From Martensiomyces pterosporus (Eukaryota; Kickxellomycota; Kickxellomycetes; Kickxellales; Kickxellaceae): a DNA stretch of 64,000 nt. Both the position numbers and the translations under genes were made by a program. Each line of letters starts with the position of its first letter. Position 1 is the first letter of the stretch. The notes below the pieces were generated by a model. It saw only the letters and a list, made by a program, of their open reading frames with translations. It was not told where the DNA came from and searched no databases. Where the stretch lies: positions 132,481 through 196,480 of the forward strand of contig MU603935.1 of NCBI GenBank assembly GCA_025201845.1. The letters run 5' to 3'. This document shows, one piece after another, positions 50,101 through 61,457 of the stretch.

Positions 50101-50787
50101 CGCAGCCTGGATGCAAATGACAAGGATAATGACGATTGCCATGGCCATGTTTCCCGGTTGTGGCGGGTTGCCAATGGGCTTCCAGCAGAGCCAGAAGACC
50201 ACCATTGCGAGCCACAAGAACCGATTGAACCCGCCAAAGAACCAGCTCACCACTCGCTGTGGGATTCTCCTCGACGCCGGGCTGAACACATTCCTGCCGT
50301 GTCTCTCCGCACGCCTCTCGACCGCCGCAGCCTCAAGCCCTCTCAGGGGCTGTGGGATTCTCCTCGACGCCGGGCTGAACACATTCCTGCCGTGTCTCTC
50401 CGCACGCCTCTCGACCGCCGCAGCCTCGAGCCCTCTCAGGGGCGATGTGTTGAACCTGGTGTAAACCTCGTTGACCGTGTCCATGTGGAATCTGAGGTTG
50501 CGCAGCTGCTCGGCGATCTTGATCATCGCCACGTCCCTCTGGTGCTCATACGTTTGCCGCTGCTGGTGGGCCGAGCGCAGGGGGATGAGCTCGTTGAGCA
50601 GCTCGCGCCACCTGGGCGAGCGCAGGAACGCCTGGAGCGTTTGGCGGCGCTGGGTAGTGCGCTCTTGCGTCTCGCTGAGCTGGATGCTCAGCGTGCGGAA
50701 TTCAGCCGCCAGATGCAAGTTACTCCGACATAGCGTGGCGTGCTGGGAGAGCTGCGGCGGTCTTGAATCGGCGATTTGAATCTCCAT
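47164..50787 (-). CDS. Na,K-ATPase-family P-type ATPase with altered catalytic motifs
   Basis: A 1207-aa membrane protein with the P2C-type ATPase layout. A 110-residue coiled-coil-like N-terminal extension is followed by a cation-ATPase N segment present twice (116-146 and 147-177), then the membrane, A, P and N domains and six C-terminal membrane segments. Motifs that differ from consensus: TGES is TGIP (304-307); PEGL is PGSLP (425-429); the phosphorylation motif DKTGT is EKTGT, with Glu468 in place of the acceptor Asp; TGDGVND is TGDDVND (903-909). KGAPE, VTGDYAPTA and the C-terminal INTITDVWAS/DEEPENDIL region are kept. Loss of the acceptor Asp and of the TGES Glu predicts no normal transport cycle, yet the frame is fully open. 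A Ser-rich insert of about 100 residues interrupts the P domain. A sensor or chaperone role is speculation. Confidence 0.85.
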   Translation of the reverse strand: MEIQIADSRPPQLSQHATLCRSNLHLAAEFRTLSIQLSETQERTTQRRQTLQAFLRSPRWRELLNELIPLRSAHQQRQTYEHQRDVAMIKIAEQLRNLRFHMDTVNEVYTRFNTSPLRGLEAAAVERRAERHGRNVFSPASRRIPQPLRGLEAAAVERRAERHGRNVFSPASRRIPQRVVSWFFGGFNRFLWLAMVVFWLCWKPIGNPPQPGNMAMAIVIILVICIQAAFNAWQEWITSRAMDSITNMLPTETLALRDGVAAKLPPADLVPGDIVRLHVGDKVPADMRLVEVSQDLMFDRSILTGIPDPTIGTVSYTNANYLETRNMAMMGINVTQGQCTGVVVATGDRTVLGRINRLTQRKKPERTILQIEVHRLVNGLTTLSLVVGGIFIILWAVWLRTSFPGFMSVSDALANGVGVLVTFVPGSLPISLTLALTAIAKRMQRHNVLIKNLTTVETLGSVNVICCEKTGTMTQRRMVAVRAAFSDKEVSFNELVSCSGSGAGRESSERLPAAIKRLYETSTLCNDASFDASSLHLSINERVVTGDATDSALLRLAEHLRPTQEAQHDYSVLYTIPFSLRNRWMLSICKEPSSADPSPFMLIKGAPEQLYRRCTQIQDSQGKLFPFGREMRARLEEIQLRWAQEGSRVLLLCRRDFESKDNPFVGIEDSPAKLYAAATESIDHLCIVGIVGMVDPPREEIPGVVDTFRGAGIRVFMVTGDYAPTAAYVARQCRIITGTVIDHIGDVLARAESLISSEKRVISSSFSSSSQGRGRMKVKDGVRKLGGWHRESPSTTATGLLECSCYSTSLSAHSSQLHHVNSADSGEHSLTTVGRISSSASGSPECKCRHSLVVSGPELVGLQSEHWDAIATYEEIVFARITPEQKLQIVEELRVRENYVAVTGDDVNDLPAMRAAHVGVAMGNGSEVAKEVAEMVLLDNNFSSIVVAIECGRLVFANLQKVIIYLLPVTNLSEIVPSFLNVVLGLPIPLSTFLMLVINTITDVWASVKLIDEEPENDILLHPPRNPKKEGLVNARFFLQAYGFIGLIQTLTGHFMFFLCIYLRGGIEPRHVFLAFNKWTDGYMGKTKDELAQIVNVAGSVHFITLVIMQWGNMFVARTRTLSVAQQNPFWGPKRNLQLLAAVPISIVVALFVNEIHWFNSVFLTGKIPLEFFFIPIPFAMALVACEEVRKMIVRCYPRSIVARLAW
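50257..50442. repeat. 93-bp tandem duplication inside the ATPase gene
   Basis: Copies at 50257-50349 and 50350-50442 are identical except for one base near 50335 (A versus G). The unit encodes 31 residues of the cation-ATPase N-terminal domain (PLRGLEAAAVERRAERHG...) and keeps the frame. Near identity means a very recent event or an assembly artefact. Confidence 0.95.
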
Positions 50788-51737
50788 GGCTAGTCAGGAT
50801 AGACTGCTCAACTATATGCATTCGCTGGATCCGAGGAAATATAAGGAAGGCTGCGGCAGTTGGGCGAGTTGCTGCTGATATTCACAAGTTGGCTATTTGG
50901 TCTGGCGCGTTTCCCTGGACAGACTTGAGCACTGCTGTTGCTTATGTATCCGTGCACGCAGAGAATAAGGGAGGTTGCTGCAGAGCGAGAGACGGAGGAA
51001 AATGGAGCCAAGTAGATAAGAAAAGGGCGCGCTACGTGTAGCTTGAGCTGATAGTATTATAGAAAAAGAATACTTGACAGGCAGCAGTACGTGACGAGAG
51101 CGATCTGGAACCTCCTTTGCCTTGCACAGCTTGGATGGTAGAACAGAAAATTTTGTTCCTATAGAAGCGCAGGAAGGCTAGACAGCCGAGTGCTGCTGTT
51201 ACTCAGACTCGTCAAGATTGGGGGAGGAGAATGTACTACAAGGAAAAGACGGAGAAAGAAGTGAAAGGCTGCACTGCAATGCCAGATACTTGACATGAAA
51301 GCCGGTCCGCTAGTATGTTTATACCCGCCGCATGAGTGCACCGGAGAAGTGATATGCAGCGGGACACGAAGGAGAACTGGCTGATCCTCCCTCGCCAGCA
51401 AGCAAGACAGGCGCACAGAGCCAGGTGTTTTTCTTTCTCTGCTCTTCGGCTGCGCCTTGTCACCCAATAATATCGGCTCAAAAACAGCCTGAAGCCTACA
51501 CATAGAGGCTGCTGATTGTGTGTGTCCATCTCTGGGCGAGAGAAATAGCAGCACATCTTGGCAGCTGAGACGGATTGCTACGCTGCTCTTTCTGTTGGAA
51601 CATTCTGAACAAGCGTATTGGGTCTGAGCTGCAAAAGAGCGCAAAGCCAGTCTTGAACTCGGCCATCTCGTCACCCAGAACATGTAGTGCTCGTGGCAAG
51701 AGCAATAGAGTTTGGCGCAGGCTTGTTTTGCTGCAGG

Positions 51738-51771
51738 CATCAAGCTTCTCAGGTCATCAAGCTTCTCAGGT
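51738..51771. repeat. 17-bp direct duplication
   Basis: Two perfect adjacent copies of CATCAAGCTTCTCAGGT in intergenic DNA. Probably a slippage or template-switch event. Confidence 0.9.
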
Positions 51772-52706
51772 CATCTTCTATGCAACGTTTACTTGATCCA
51801 GCAGCGCAAGTAACATGAACGAGAAATGCACGGTGACGTCAGTCAGCCGTTGGCAGAATTGCATATGCCACCCACCACAGCCAGCTTTGGAGTTCGCAAT
51901 CTCGCTGTACTGGAAAAATAACTCCTCTGTGGCCGTGCAAGCGGTGGTGTGGGTCTCGGGATTGAGTGGCTGAGCCGTATGGCATATGCACATATAACGA
52001 GCCATGTGGCTCTTGATTATTGCCTGGAGCTCATGTGGATCCCTTTTAGCTGTTAATCAGCCTGCCAATATTGCCAGCATTTGCGTGTGTATGTGTGGGG
52101 AGCCTGTGAGCCTGGCTGGGCACGAGCGCTGCTTGCCAAAGCAATAATTCTGGAAGCAGCCATTCATATTGAAGACACATGTGTGCGTAATACTTGGCAA
52201 AATGCAAAAAGACAGCATATGCGGTGACGCCAGGCCGTTCTCTGCGCTAAGAAACGCTGTGTAGGGAGCGGTCGTGGTGCTCGTCTCTCGTGCAGCCATT
52301 TATTGGCCTTTAATATCATCAAAGCCACTACAAGAGAGCGTGGCTTGATCCCTGGCCTCCAGGAAAGCCGATGCCACCCTGCTAGCTACACGGCCCCTCC
52401 AAATATTGCGGCTTGCCCGCTTGTGCGCTGTCCCTCTCTCCACGTTTCATTCTCTCGACAGCGAAATGAAATTAGATGAAGTGGTTGCTTTCTCGCCAAG
52501 CGAGGAGGCGGCAAGAATGGACATATTGCTCTGGGCAAAGGATGGTGGTGCTGGAGCAACGCTGTGCTACGCGACGCATAAAGAAATGGTCCACAGCATT
52601 CCGGGCAGTAGTCGAAAACGCCCCTCACAGGCGTCTCTCCGCACGCCGAGCTCCATTGTCTGTGGCAAGTCGCCAAACCCTCTCCCCCCTCACCTCTCCC
52701 GGCCGA

Positions 52707-52775
52707 CATTATTATTTATTATTATTATTTGTCTATGATCCCAGCTATTATTATTCTATTATTATTCTGTTATTG
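52707..52775. repeat. ATT-rich microsatellite
   Basis: Imperfect ATT/ATTT triplet tracts in two blocks, about 255-320 bp before the start of the plus-strand Ser-rich gene. An AT-rich, flexible stretch of this kind may sit in its promoter. Confidence 0.8.
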
Positions 52776-53030
52776 TCGCCGCTGACAACCCCCACCACCA
52801 CTCACGCTTTTCTTTTCTATATTTGCTGCTTTTGTCCAATTCGTGCTCGCACTTGCTATCTCCGCTACTGCCGCGACGACCGGGGGGTTCTTGCTGCATT
52901 ACCGGTGCCCGAAACCGCACGCGCAAATACTAAACTGAATTTCAGCCGTAGCCTCGCTCCGTCTGATTTTAATATTCCCATATATATATATTGCTTTTCG
53001 TGCACTTGCGCACACTCGTTGGACGCAAGA

Positions 53031-56000
53031 ATGGGGAATGACAGGAGAGGCGAGATGGCACTGCGAGCGGCGCTGCTCAACCCAAAGGCCACGTCGACAG
53101 AGTAAGGCTGCTAATGCTGCTGCTGAAGCTATTGACAGTTCTCATTCTTTCTCCATTCTATCTGCTTTTGCTGCACCGAAGCAAGCCATGCAACGGGAAG
53201 GCGGGGCCAAGTGACCCTCCTGTGCGGGTGATTGATAGATGCAGTACCCATCGCCTCCCCGGCAGGACACTCTAACGTGATCCACCATATGACAGCCCAT
53301 CTAAAAATACAAGCCAGCTGCGTGTATCTTGGAGCTGTGTAGGATCAGAACTACGCTGCAGACCGCCGACAAAGGCCGAAGAGCCGTCTCTGGACAGCCC
53401 AATCCCTTGCCACAGCGGCTAACCACTCCGCTACAGTCGCACCTAGCGCCCCCACCGATCAACACCAGCTCCACCAGCAACAGCGCGGCAGCCAGCAACA
53501 CAGCATACGCATCTTCCGCTCCGTCGAACTGGGGGTATCACCACCAGCTGCACAACCTTAGCCAGCCGCAGACACCAAGCACCTACACCCCCAACATAGC
53601 ATCGGCGCAGTCCAGTCCCGGTGTCAACCCAGGTATTGCAAGCCGTCTTGCAGGAAGCAGAGAATACTCCGGTGCGAGTGGCGGCGGTCCATCCTCCTAT
53701 GCTCTTAGCGCCAGACAGCAGGCGTTTGACCAGCAATATACGGGTGTGCCGCGCATGCACTCCATGGATATTGCGCCGACATCCGCGCCTCCAGTCTACA
53801 ACAGCCGGCAGGACGAATACACGGGCCGCATGGCCACCCGGGCCAGCATGGCAGTCGATGGTACGCGCGATTCCAATCAGCAGCAGCAGCAGCAGCAGCC
53901 AGCATACGAAACCCCGCACCTGCAGTCCATCTCGGAGTCGGCTGAACTCGATGAGTCCAACAACGGACACAAGCAGCACAAAGTACGGCGGAACATCCTG
54001 GGCGGGTTCAAGCGAGTGGCCAAGGCAGTGAAAACCGCCGCATCAACTAGCTTCGAGGCCAACCGCAGGGACGGCACCGATAGTTTCAGCTCCACATACA
54101 GCAACCATTCCAACGACGCCGCCACCTATGCGGCTGACCCGGTGCCTGCTGCGCCCAGACAGGCCACCACGTCACAGTTTTCGCTGTACCCCGTGCGCAG
54201 CAGAGACAGCCAGACCCTGAACCCCAGCCCGGGCTCCCCCGCATTTGCTGCTACTCCGACCAGCCCCGCAAACCAGACCACTTCAGCACCACAGCATGAA
54301 CCCAGGGATAAGCAGCAGCAGCCGACGCCCCCGCAGATGGAGGGGTCCAGAGTACATGCACAGAGCATCGACCTGGCAAGAGCACTCGCAGAGGAGCCTC
54401 CTGTGCACGTGCAGCGGAAACACAGCCTGCTATCGTCTGGCTCTCTGGCAGGCAGTGGGCGCAAGTCGCCGCAGGAGCAGCCAGGCGTGTCCCGCAAGTA
54501 TTCCCTGTTCAGGATGACGCCCAGCCGTCGCTTGTCGCGCAGATCGTCGTCACGGCACTCGCCTTCTTCCAGCAATACCAGTGCCGTTGCTGCCAGTTCA
54601 ACCTCGCCATCAGGAGCAGGGCTACGTAGCCATGGGTCATGCGACCTCAGCGTTGCCGATCGCTCACGCAGCAGCTCCACGCAAACAGCCAACATCCAGA
54701 CTGCCAGGAGCGTCGACTCAATCGCTAATCCAGCTCCTGTGCAAACCACATTGCCCGGGACACCAGCTGAAATGTATCCTCCAATGAGGGCACGGTCCAT
54801 CACATCGCCGACAGATCCGTCGTTCGCATTAATGTCACAACTGACACAATCGCCACCTGCGATGGCAGCGTCTTCCAAGGCCACAGGTGGTCGTGGGCGT
54901 CCGATGCTGCCGCCGCTATCGCTGGGTGCCGCCAGCAGCTCCTTGGATAGCCGGACTGTGCTGCTGCAGCAGCTGGAGACGCCGCTGCAGGCTCCTGGCT
55001 CAGCGAGGCTGGAGAGGCTCGACCTGGCCATCCCCGGCTCGCCCCTGTTTGAAGCGTTCCCGCGCGGGTCAGTGGGCCTCAATGCGGGCGAGAAGATTCG
55101 GCGCGCGACTGCAGAGAACCTGGCGCACCATCCAGGTGCCGGCGCACCTCTGATGTCCGCAACGACTACCGACTCTGTGACTCCTGTCACTGCAACAAAC
55201 TACATTTCTGTGATATCATCGCCTACCGAAGCTACTGCCCAGGGCGTGCTTGTCGCTACGCCGCTGATGCAGAGTGCGGCTTTGCCTGATGAGCAGAAGG
55301 AGGAGGGTGACCACTCAGCGCCTAGAAGCGCTGCAGAGTCTCTGCACCTGTCGTCGTCGTCGTCGGATGTGATGATTGACCCGCAGTACCATAGCGTGGT
55401 TATGAACTCTGATAGACTGAAGCTCTATTTACAGCAGGTGGCGGACAAGGAGGAGGCTGCAGAGATTACCACGATGATCCACGACCTCGAGTCCAAGGAA
55501 AGCGTAGACAAAGGGGAAAAGCAGGCGGAGGAAGAGGGAGATGCGGAGAATGTGAGCTTGCACCAAGCATTGGAGGTTGGCGCCAAGGATACCGACACGG
55601 AGGATAATGTGAGCCTGCAGCAGATACTGGACAGCGGGCCAGAGACCGCGTACGCTGCAGCGGCAGGAGGCAGCACCGCCAAAGAGAAGGTGCCGCAATA
55701 CCAGGCACTGGGCAACGATAGCGGCGTGCATGTGGGCAACCAGAGGCTTGGGCTGAGCGGCATGGTCTCAGCAGCCGGCAAGCACACCGACGGTCGCCAG
55801 CAGCAGCCAGCTGGCCGCTACTACGAAAACGAGGGCGACCGCTTATCGGCAAGCGTCATGGCATCCTCCATGAACAACAGCTCCAGTGTCAGCCAGGCGT
55901 CGCTGCCAACCGTAGATACGCCCGGCATGGGATCGCCTACAGGCCCGTCGTTTTCGTTCAACCACAGCAGATACTCGCTGATCAACCAGGACGGGTCGCT

Positions 56001-57990
56001 CAACCTAGCGAACTTCCAATTCGAGCAGCTCGAGGGGTACCAGGAGCAGTTCTCCTACTCAGGGTCCTCGTCATTCAATACCGACTCGCCATCGCACAGA
56101 AGCGACGGCAGATCGAGCGCCAGCTATCACCACCACCATCGGCAGGGAAGAAAGCACCGTGATGGCGGCCGCTTCTGGGGGTCATCAACCTCGACTGACG
56201 CCCGCAACCGCAGCAACTCGCCAGTTGGCAGGGCGCCAAGACCGGCTGCCGCTGCCATGAGTGTCGTCGACATACATGCACCGCTGAGCCTGTCGTCTCT
56301 AGCAATCAACACGGAGCAGAACCCGCGGCACTCGAAGCTCATGCGTAGGGTAAGGAAGCAGAACCATAGTCCGCAAAGACCGAGTATGGATAGCCTGTCG
56401 AGCGCTAGCGGCCCGTACCAGCAGCCCTCGCAGCCTGTTGGGCAGCAGCTGGTTCAAGCCGGGAGTAATGGCGGCGAGATGGGTGGCCAGCACACCAGCC
56501 GGCCAACCAACCTCTATGGCGGCAGTCCCAAGCCCACCAGCATTGGGGTACCTGGTGTCCAGCACATGTCCGAGAACCATGCCCCCACTGGCAGCACCTC
56601 AACGCCGCCACCGCCGCAGCAGCCGACATCAGCACCATACCACTACCAGCAGCCACAGCAGCAGCATCACTTGCCGTCGTTTTCTTTCCATCCAAGCCAA
56701 GGCACGGCACCAAGCGACGTAAGCAGCATCAGAAGCAGCCAAAGCGGGCTGCCCGGCATGCTGCACCCAAACCCGCCATTCATGTATCCGCGCGCGTCCG
56801 GCGAGCTCCAGCTACGCGGCAGCAGTAAGGGTGGGTCCATGAATTCTGGACGCAGTCGGTTGATGCAGGGTCTTCCTAGCGGCCGCGTACCATTCGACGA
56901 GGTGTACAGCAATAGCGTGGCATCGATGACGATGGCTCAGGCGCTCACTTTGGAGGAGCCAACGACAATCATGGGCATGTCGGCGCCCAGAAGGCGCGGA
57001 CTGCACAAGCGATCAGCGAGCGCACTGACCGACACTGAGCTGGACGATATTATGATTCATGCGGTGGAGACCTGCCACTCGATCCAGACAGCCATTCGAA
57101 TCCAGCAGACCACGCCATCTGGGCTGGGCGCCTGGGTCAACAGCATGCTCAACATCCGCGTGAACAGCCCAGATGCGGATATCCCTTCGCTGGCGGGCTT
57201 GGCTGAGGGCAGGAATGCGTCTGCCGCTGGTCGTGTGGGGGGCTACGAAACGCAGGCAGCTGGCTCGCAGTCGTCGGCAGCGTCCAAGCGTAGCGCAAGG
57301 CAGCAGCCGTACCTGCAGGAGAGCATGTCGAGCAGCGACCGCCAGGAGTTTGCCTCACTTAGGGAGTCCTCGCCCTCGTCCGCCAGGTCCATGATGGACG
57401 CGAGTGCGCCGCCGTTTGCTTCGTCGCCGCCCACTCTGCCGCCCAGACCAAAGCCAGAACAAGCAGCAGTCGCTGGTAGGAGGAACATTTCTGCGGCAGA
57501 ATCGCTCCCTCCAGCCCCCTCGGTGCGTCATGCAGCACCACTGCTAATGCGCCCAGAAAGCCCCAAGCCCCCCACTGGCGCTGCCGCCTCGTACCATGGT
57601 GGCAGCCGCCCGGAATCGCCGCTGCCGCTGCCGCCGGAGATCGTCGATCAGCCGACGGTGCTTTCCAGCCGCAACTCGCTCGAGCTGTGGATCGGCGACT
57701 CGGAGGCCGAGCAGGACGAGGAGACTCCTGCTGAGCCTTCGGTGGCTGAAGCTACCGCATCGCTTGCTGTCCTGAATACCAATTCCCCCAGACCTCCGCC
57801 CCCTGTGCTGCCACATGCTGTCAAGGACTCGTCGCTGCCGCCGCGGTACAGGGAATGCGAGGATGGGAATACGCGCGTGTTGGCTTCTCAGTCGCTGCAT
57901 GGATCCGGCGCATCGGCTGGTGGACTGCTGCACGACCTCGAGCTGAATGGCAGCCACAGCCACAGCAACCGGGACACCCCAGGAGAGTAG
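53031..57990 (+). CDS. Large Ser-rich disordered protein, unknown
   Basis: The long frame opens with TTG at 53329, but a spliced start fits. Exon 1 is 53031-53101 (ATG, MGNDRRGEMALRAALLNPK), the intron is 241 bp (GTAAGG donor, GTGTAG acceptor), and exon 2 is 53343-57990, phase-matched, giving 1572 aa. Most of it is disordered and rich in Ser, Gln, Pro and His, with many basic-Ser patches such as RKYSLFRMTPSRRLSRRSSSR that suit kinases. A basic segment near 225-250 (VRRNILGGFKRVAKAVKTAA) and a helical patch near 1240-1290 (ELDDIMIHAVETCHSIQTAI) may be binding elements. The rest contains short acidic repeats (NVSLHQALE and NVSLQQILD). No known domain is recognised. A cortical or signalling scaffold is a guess only. 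Confidence 0.7.
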
Positions 57991-58137
57991 TGCGCCACAT
58001 TCTCTATGCCTGCATTAGATCTCACATCTAGCCATGTTCCTTCTCCGTATATCCATGTAGCTAGTGCTGTTCCGCTCGTTTATGTGTTTCAGTATTAAAA
58101 CAGATGTCAAACAGTTGAATCTACTTTTTTTTTTTTG

Positions 58138-61100
58138 CTACGCCTGGGGAGGTCTGTGCGAGATGGACTTGGCCAGCAGCGGAGCCCTGACCGACGGCTG
58201 CGCCCCAGCTGCTGAGGACACGGGTGCAGAGATGTGGTTGCTGAGTACCGACTCAGCCATTGCGATCTGCTGGTCCAGACTCAGCTGCTGCTGCTGGCTG
58301 TTCTCGCTGGGCAGCGACTCGAACATGCGCAGGAGCTCGTTCTCGCTGTGCTGCTGCTGCTGCTGCTGAGAGAACTGCTGCGGCGAGGATGCTGGGTGCG
58401 ACGGCAAGAACGTCTGTGGGCCGACAACGCCCGGCGTGATTCCCATCGCCGTGGCTGCCGCTGCCGCTGTGATGTCGCCCTGGCCGTTGGCTGCAGCGAT
58501 CCACATGCTCCACAAGTTCGGGTCCACCCAGTGTGGCGCCTTTGTGCGGTCGCCTCCCCCACCAGTAGCTGCTGAGCCAGAGGACGCGCCTGCTTGCTGC
58601 TGGGGCAAGGGCATGGCACTGCCACCGCTGTTGAGCGGATCTGCAACCATGCTTATCAGCGAGGTGCTACGGCCAACATACGGCAGCTGTGCATTTGCCA
58701 TCGATCCACTGCTTGGTTTCGCCTGCTTACCGCTGCCACTGTCCGTGCCATCGGCGAGCGTCCCATGAATCGGCAGCGTCGACAAGAAACCGTCCTCGGG
58801 GCTTCCAGGGTGGCTGCGTGGCAGCATAGTGGCGTCGTCATGCGGGTGATCGAAGCTTAAATGGTGCTTCAGCGCATTGGCGTCGCTGAACCCTTGTCCA
58901 CACATCGGAAGCGGGCACCTGATGATGCTGTTTCCAGGCTGCTGCGCGACCAGCGATGGAGCGTCACCTGCTTGCGTTTGGGGGAACGGGAACGGCTGCA
59001 TGAACTGCCTGTGGTACCGGGTGCCGATAGGGATGGTCGCTGGGCCCATGTTCTGCGCGAACCCATGTCGCGGCTGCTGCTGCTGCTGCTGGAAGTGCGT
59101 CACATCTAGTGGCTGAGGCGTGTATATCTGTTGCTGCTGCTGCTCTTGCTGGAGCACGTGCCAGTCGCGCCGGGATTTGAGGTCCCCTGCGTGGGCTGAG
59201 AGCACATACCGTTTCCGCTGCTGCGGCTGCTGCAGTTGCTGCTGAGCCAGATTCGCCTGTAGCGCATGGCCGCCCGAATCATCCTTTGGGATAGATAAAA
59301 GACCTAAGGCTGAGAGATCCTGCATCCACGGCGCTGCGCCTTGCTGCTGCTGTAGCTGCTGCTGGGCGTTGCGCTTGGACATCAGTGTGGCGGCTATCTG
59401 TGAATGCGCACCTGAATTCGCCGAGTACTGCTGCTGCTGCTGCTGCTGGGTCGACTGCGCTGACTGTGCCGCGCCATCTGTGCTGACTGACAGGATGGAG
59501 TCAGCAGCCGATGTCGAGATGCTGGGGTCAGCAGCCTCAGAGACAGCGTCGCTGCTGTTTGCAGCTGGGCCGATGCTTGTGGGCATGGTAGCTAGCGACG
59601 ACAAGTCAATGGAATCCGACCGCTGGCTGCGTGGATAATGGTACTGGCCATTCCGCGTGTCCTCCATATCAACGTCGCCAGCGCCCTCTGCACTGAGTTT
59701 TGCAAAGCCCATGGCCGGTGCTCTGGCAGGTGACCCCTCATTGCCGTTGGCGCTGCTGCCGCCGGCGTTATTAGGCGTCTGGGTATAAAAGGGGCTAAGC
59801 ATGCTCTGCACCAGCTGCATGTCAAGTGACAAGGAGTCGACGCCCATCTCGCGGAGGTAGTGCGAGGCAAAGGCCTCGGCACCGCCGCTCTCGTCGCCTC
59901 TGCTGCTGGGGTTGGCAGCACCCGACGCATTGCTGCCCTGCAAGTTAAAGCTCTGGCTGCCAGCTTGGGCTGCTGCTGCCTGGTTCATGGCTGCCAGCAT
60001 TACCGAGGCTGCGGCTGCGGCAGATGCAGGCGCCATGGATATGCCTGGAGTTCCGGCGATGGCATCGGCACTGTGCGGGTTACCGAGGAGAGCTTGGGTG
60101 AGCTGGTGGGGGTGAGGAGCCGGCTGTTGCTGGTGCTGGTGCTGCTGGGCATTGGCGCTGCTGCTCATATTCAGCGCAAAGTAGGACCCAGCATTGGTGG
60201 GCTCGCCGCCCGTGACCGAGATGAGTGCGGGCGCCGACATGAACGACGGCGAGGTGGGATTGAACGCGCCGGGCGTAGCCGAGATACCCGCCTGGAAAAG
60301 GAGCGACGAGGGCAGCTGGCGCGACACCGAAGCAGCCGCCTGATCGAGCGTCGTGAGTCCGGCAACGCCAGGCGTAGACACACCTCTGGCATCGCCATAC
60401 CCAATGGCAGCAGCAATGGCGGCTACCGTAGCCTCGTTAGACGCCGAGACCTCGCCCTCGGGGATAGTGGGCATGGCGCCAACCTGCGAATTCCCTGTCG
60501 CGTCCATATTTGCAGCAGCTGCACTGAGAACGTCACTAAGGTTTGCGGAGTTCCAGAAGCTGCTAGACGATGACGGCGAGTCCATTGTTGCTGCTCCCGG
60601 GTTGTTCCGACCGCTCTTGACGCGGTACGAGGGCTTGGTAGCGCGGCGAATCGGCCGTGGGTGCTGGGTGGCCATATGCTGGCGGAGCTTGTGCTCGCTA
60701 GTGAAGCTCGCCAAGCACTCGACTTCCGTGCACTGTAGAAGGAACCCCGCACTGCCCGCCCCACCGGCCATGTCAGCTGGACTGCCTACGCCCTGTACCG
60801 CAACTGCTCCTCCTGGTGGCTGCTGATTGAAGGGTGCTGAGAGCGAGTCCGCCAATCCCAGCGCCGATCCCGCCACCGAGTCGTTCAGGGGCGTGTCGAC
60901 CATGGGGCTGTGCTCAGCCATGGGCGCGTCGGGCGTGCCGCCGCTCGACCCGCCGCCTTCGTTGCTGTCAGTGGCGCTTCTGCCCGCGGTGCCCATGAGC
61001 AGGTGGTTGTCTGACTTGCGCGAGTGGAAGATGTGGTACTCCAGTCCGTTGACGTTCTTGTACTGGTGGTTGCACCCAGCCATTGCGCACCGATAGGGCT

Positions 61101-61457
61101 TCAGCATTGCACGGCTAATGCCTCCTTTCAGCGCGCCGCCGTCGCCAGCTGGCAGCTGCGCAGACACAGCACATTCAGCAGCCATGTTTGAGGGACCGCT
61201 GCCGCTGCCGCCAGCTCCGGAGTGCAGAGATGGTATTAGGTAGGCAATGCTTGGGTGCGCCAGCTTGAGGTGCGAGTTGAGGCTCAGCGAGTCAGCGAAC
61301 GAGGCATTGCAGGCCTCGGGTGCTGCAGCGCAGCCGTATAGCTTGAGCCCAAGCTTCCGCAGCCTCTGCCGCTGCTCGTCTGTGGGGGAGAACAACACCG
61401 AGGCTGACCGCTTCGCGCCTGAGACGACTTGCCCAAACGCAGAGGGACGCAACGAGC
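58138..61457 (-). CDS. C2H2 zinc-finger exon, likely 3' half of a Myb-zinc-finger gene
   Basis: An open frame of 1105 codons after the splice acceptor at 61458 (CTCTCCTAG, with a TGTAAC branch-like box about 30 bp before it). No ATG starts it; the extended frame begins at TTG. Four C2H2 fingers are visible: YGCAAAPEACNASFADSLSL...HLKLAH; KPYRCAMAGCNHQYKNVNGL...H of the Sfp1/JAZF1 pattern; LLQCTEVECLASFTSEHKLR...H; and, far downstream, IIRCPLPMCGQGFSDANALK...H. Between them are long Gln/Ala/Ser-rich, activation-domain-like regions with many CAG runs. The phase needed upstream (one base) equals that left by the donor at the end of the Myb exon, so I propose that both are one 1635-aa transcription factor. 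A separate gene with an unseen small first exon remains possible. Confidence 0.75.

Larger units (their letters stand above)
50788..53030. other. Long gene-poor divergent interval
   Basis: About 2.2 kb between the ATPase start (-) and the Ser-rich protein start (+). It holds a 17-bp direct duplication (51738-51771) and an ATT-rich microsatellite (52707-52775). A CT-rich leader then precedes the plus-strand gene. Small minus-strand frames at 51778-52005 and 52057-52299 begin with ATG, but I see no splice links, domains or codon bias to support them. Confidence 0.35.

Noticed and set aside
50257..50442. 93-bp repeat as a CRISPR or mobile-element signature
   Set aside because: Only two adjacent copies with no spacer, inside a coding frame; it is a simple tandem duplication.
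53343..53460. tRNA-like pattern on the minus strand (A-box-like TAGCGGAGTGGTTAGCCGCT and a degenerate B-box-like string)
   Set aside because: The D-arm-like hairpin is perfect, but the acceptor and T stems do not pair and the B box deviates. The sequence is inside the coding exon of the Ser-rich protein.
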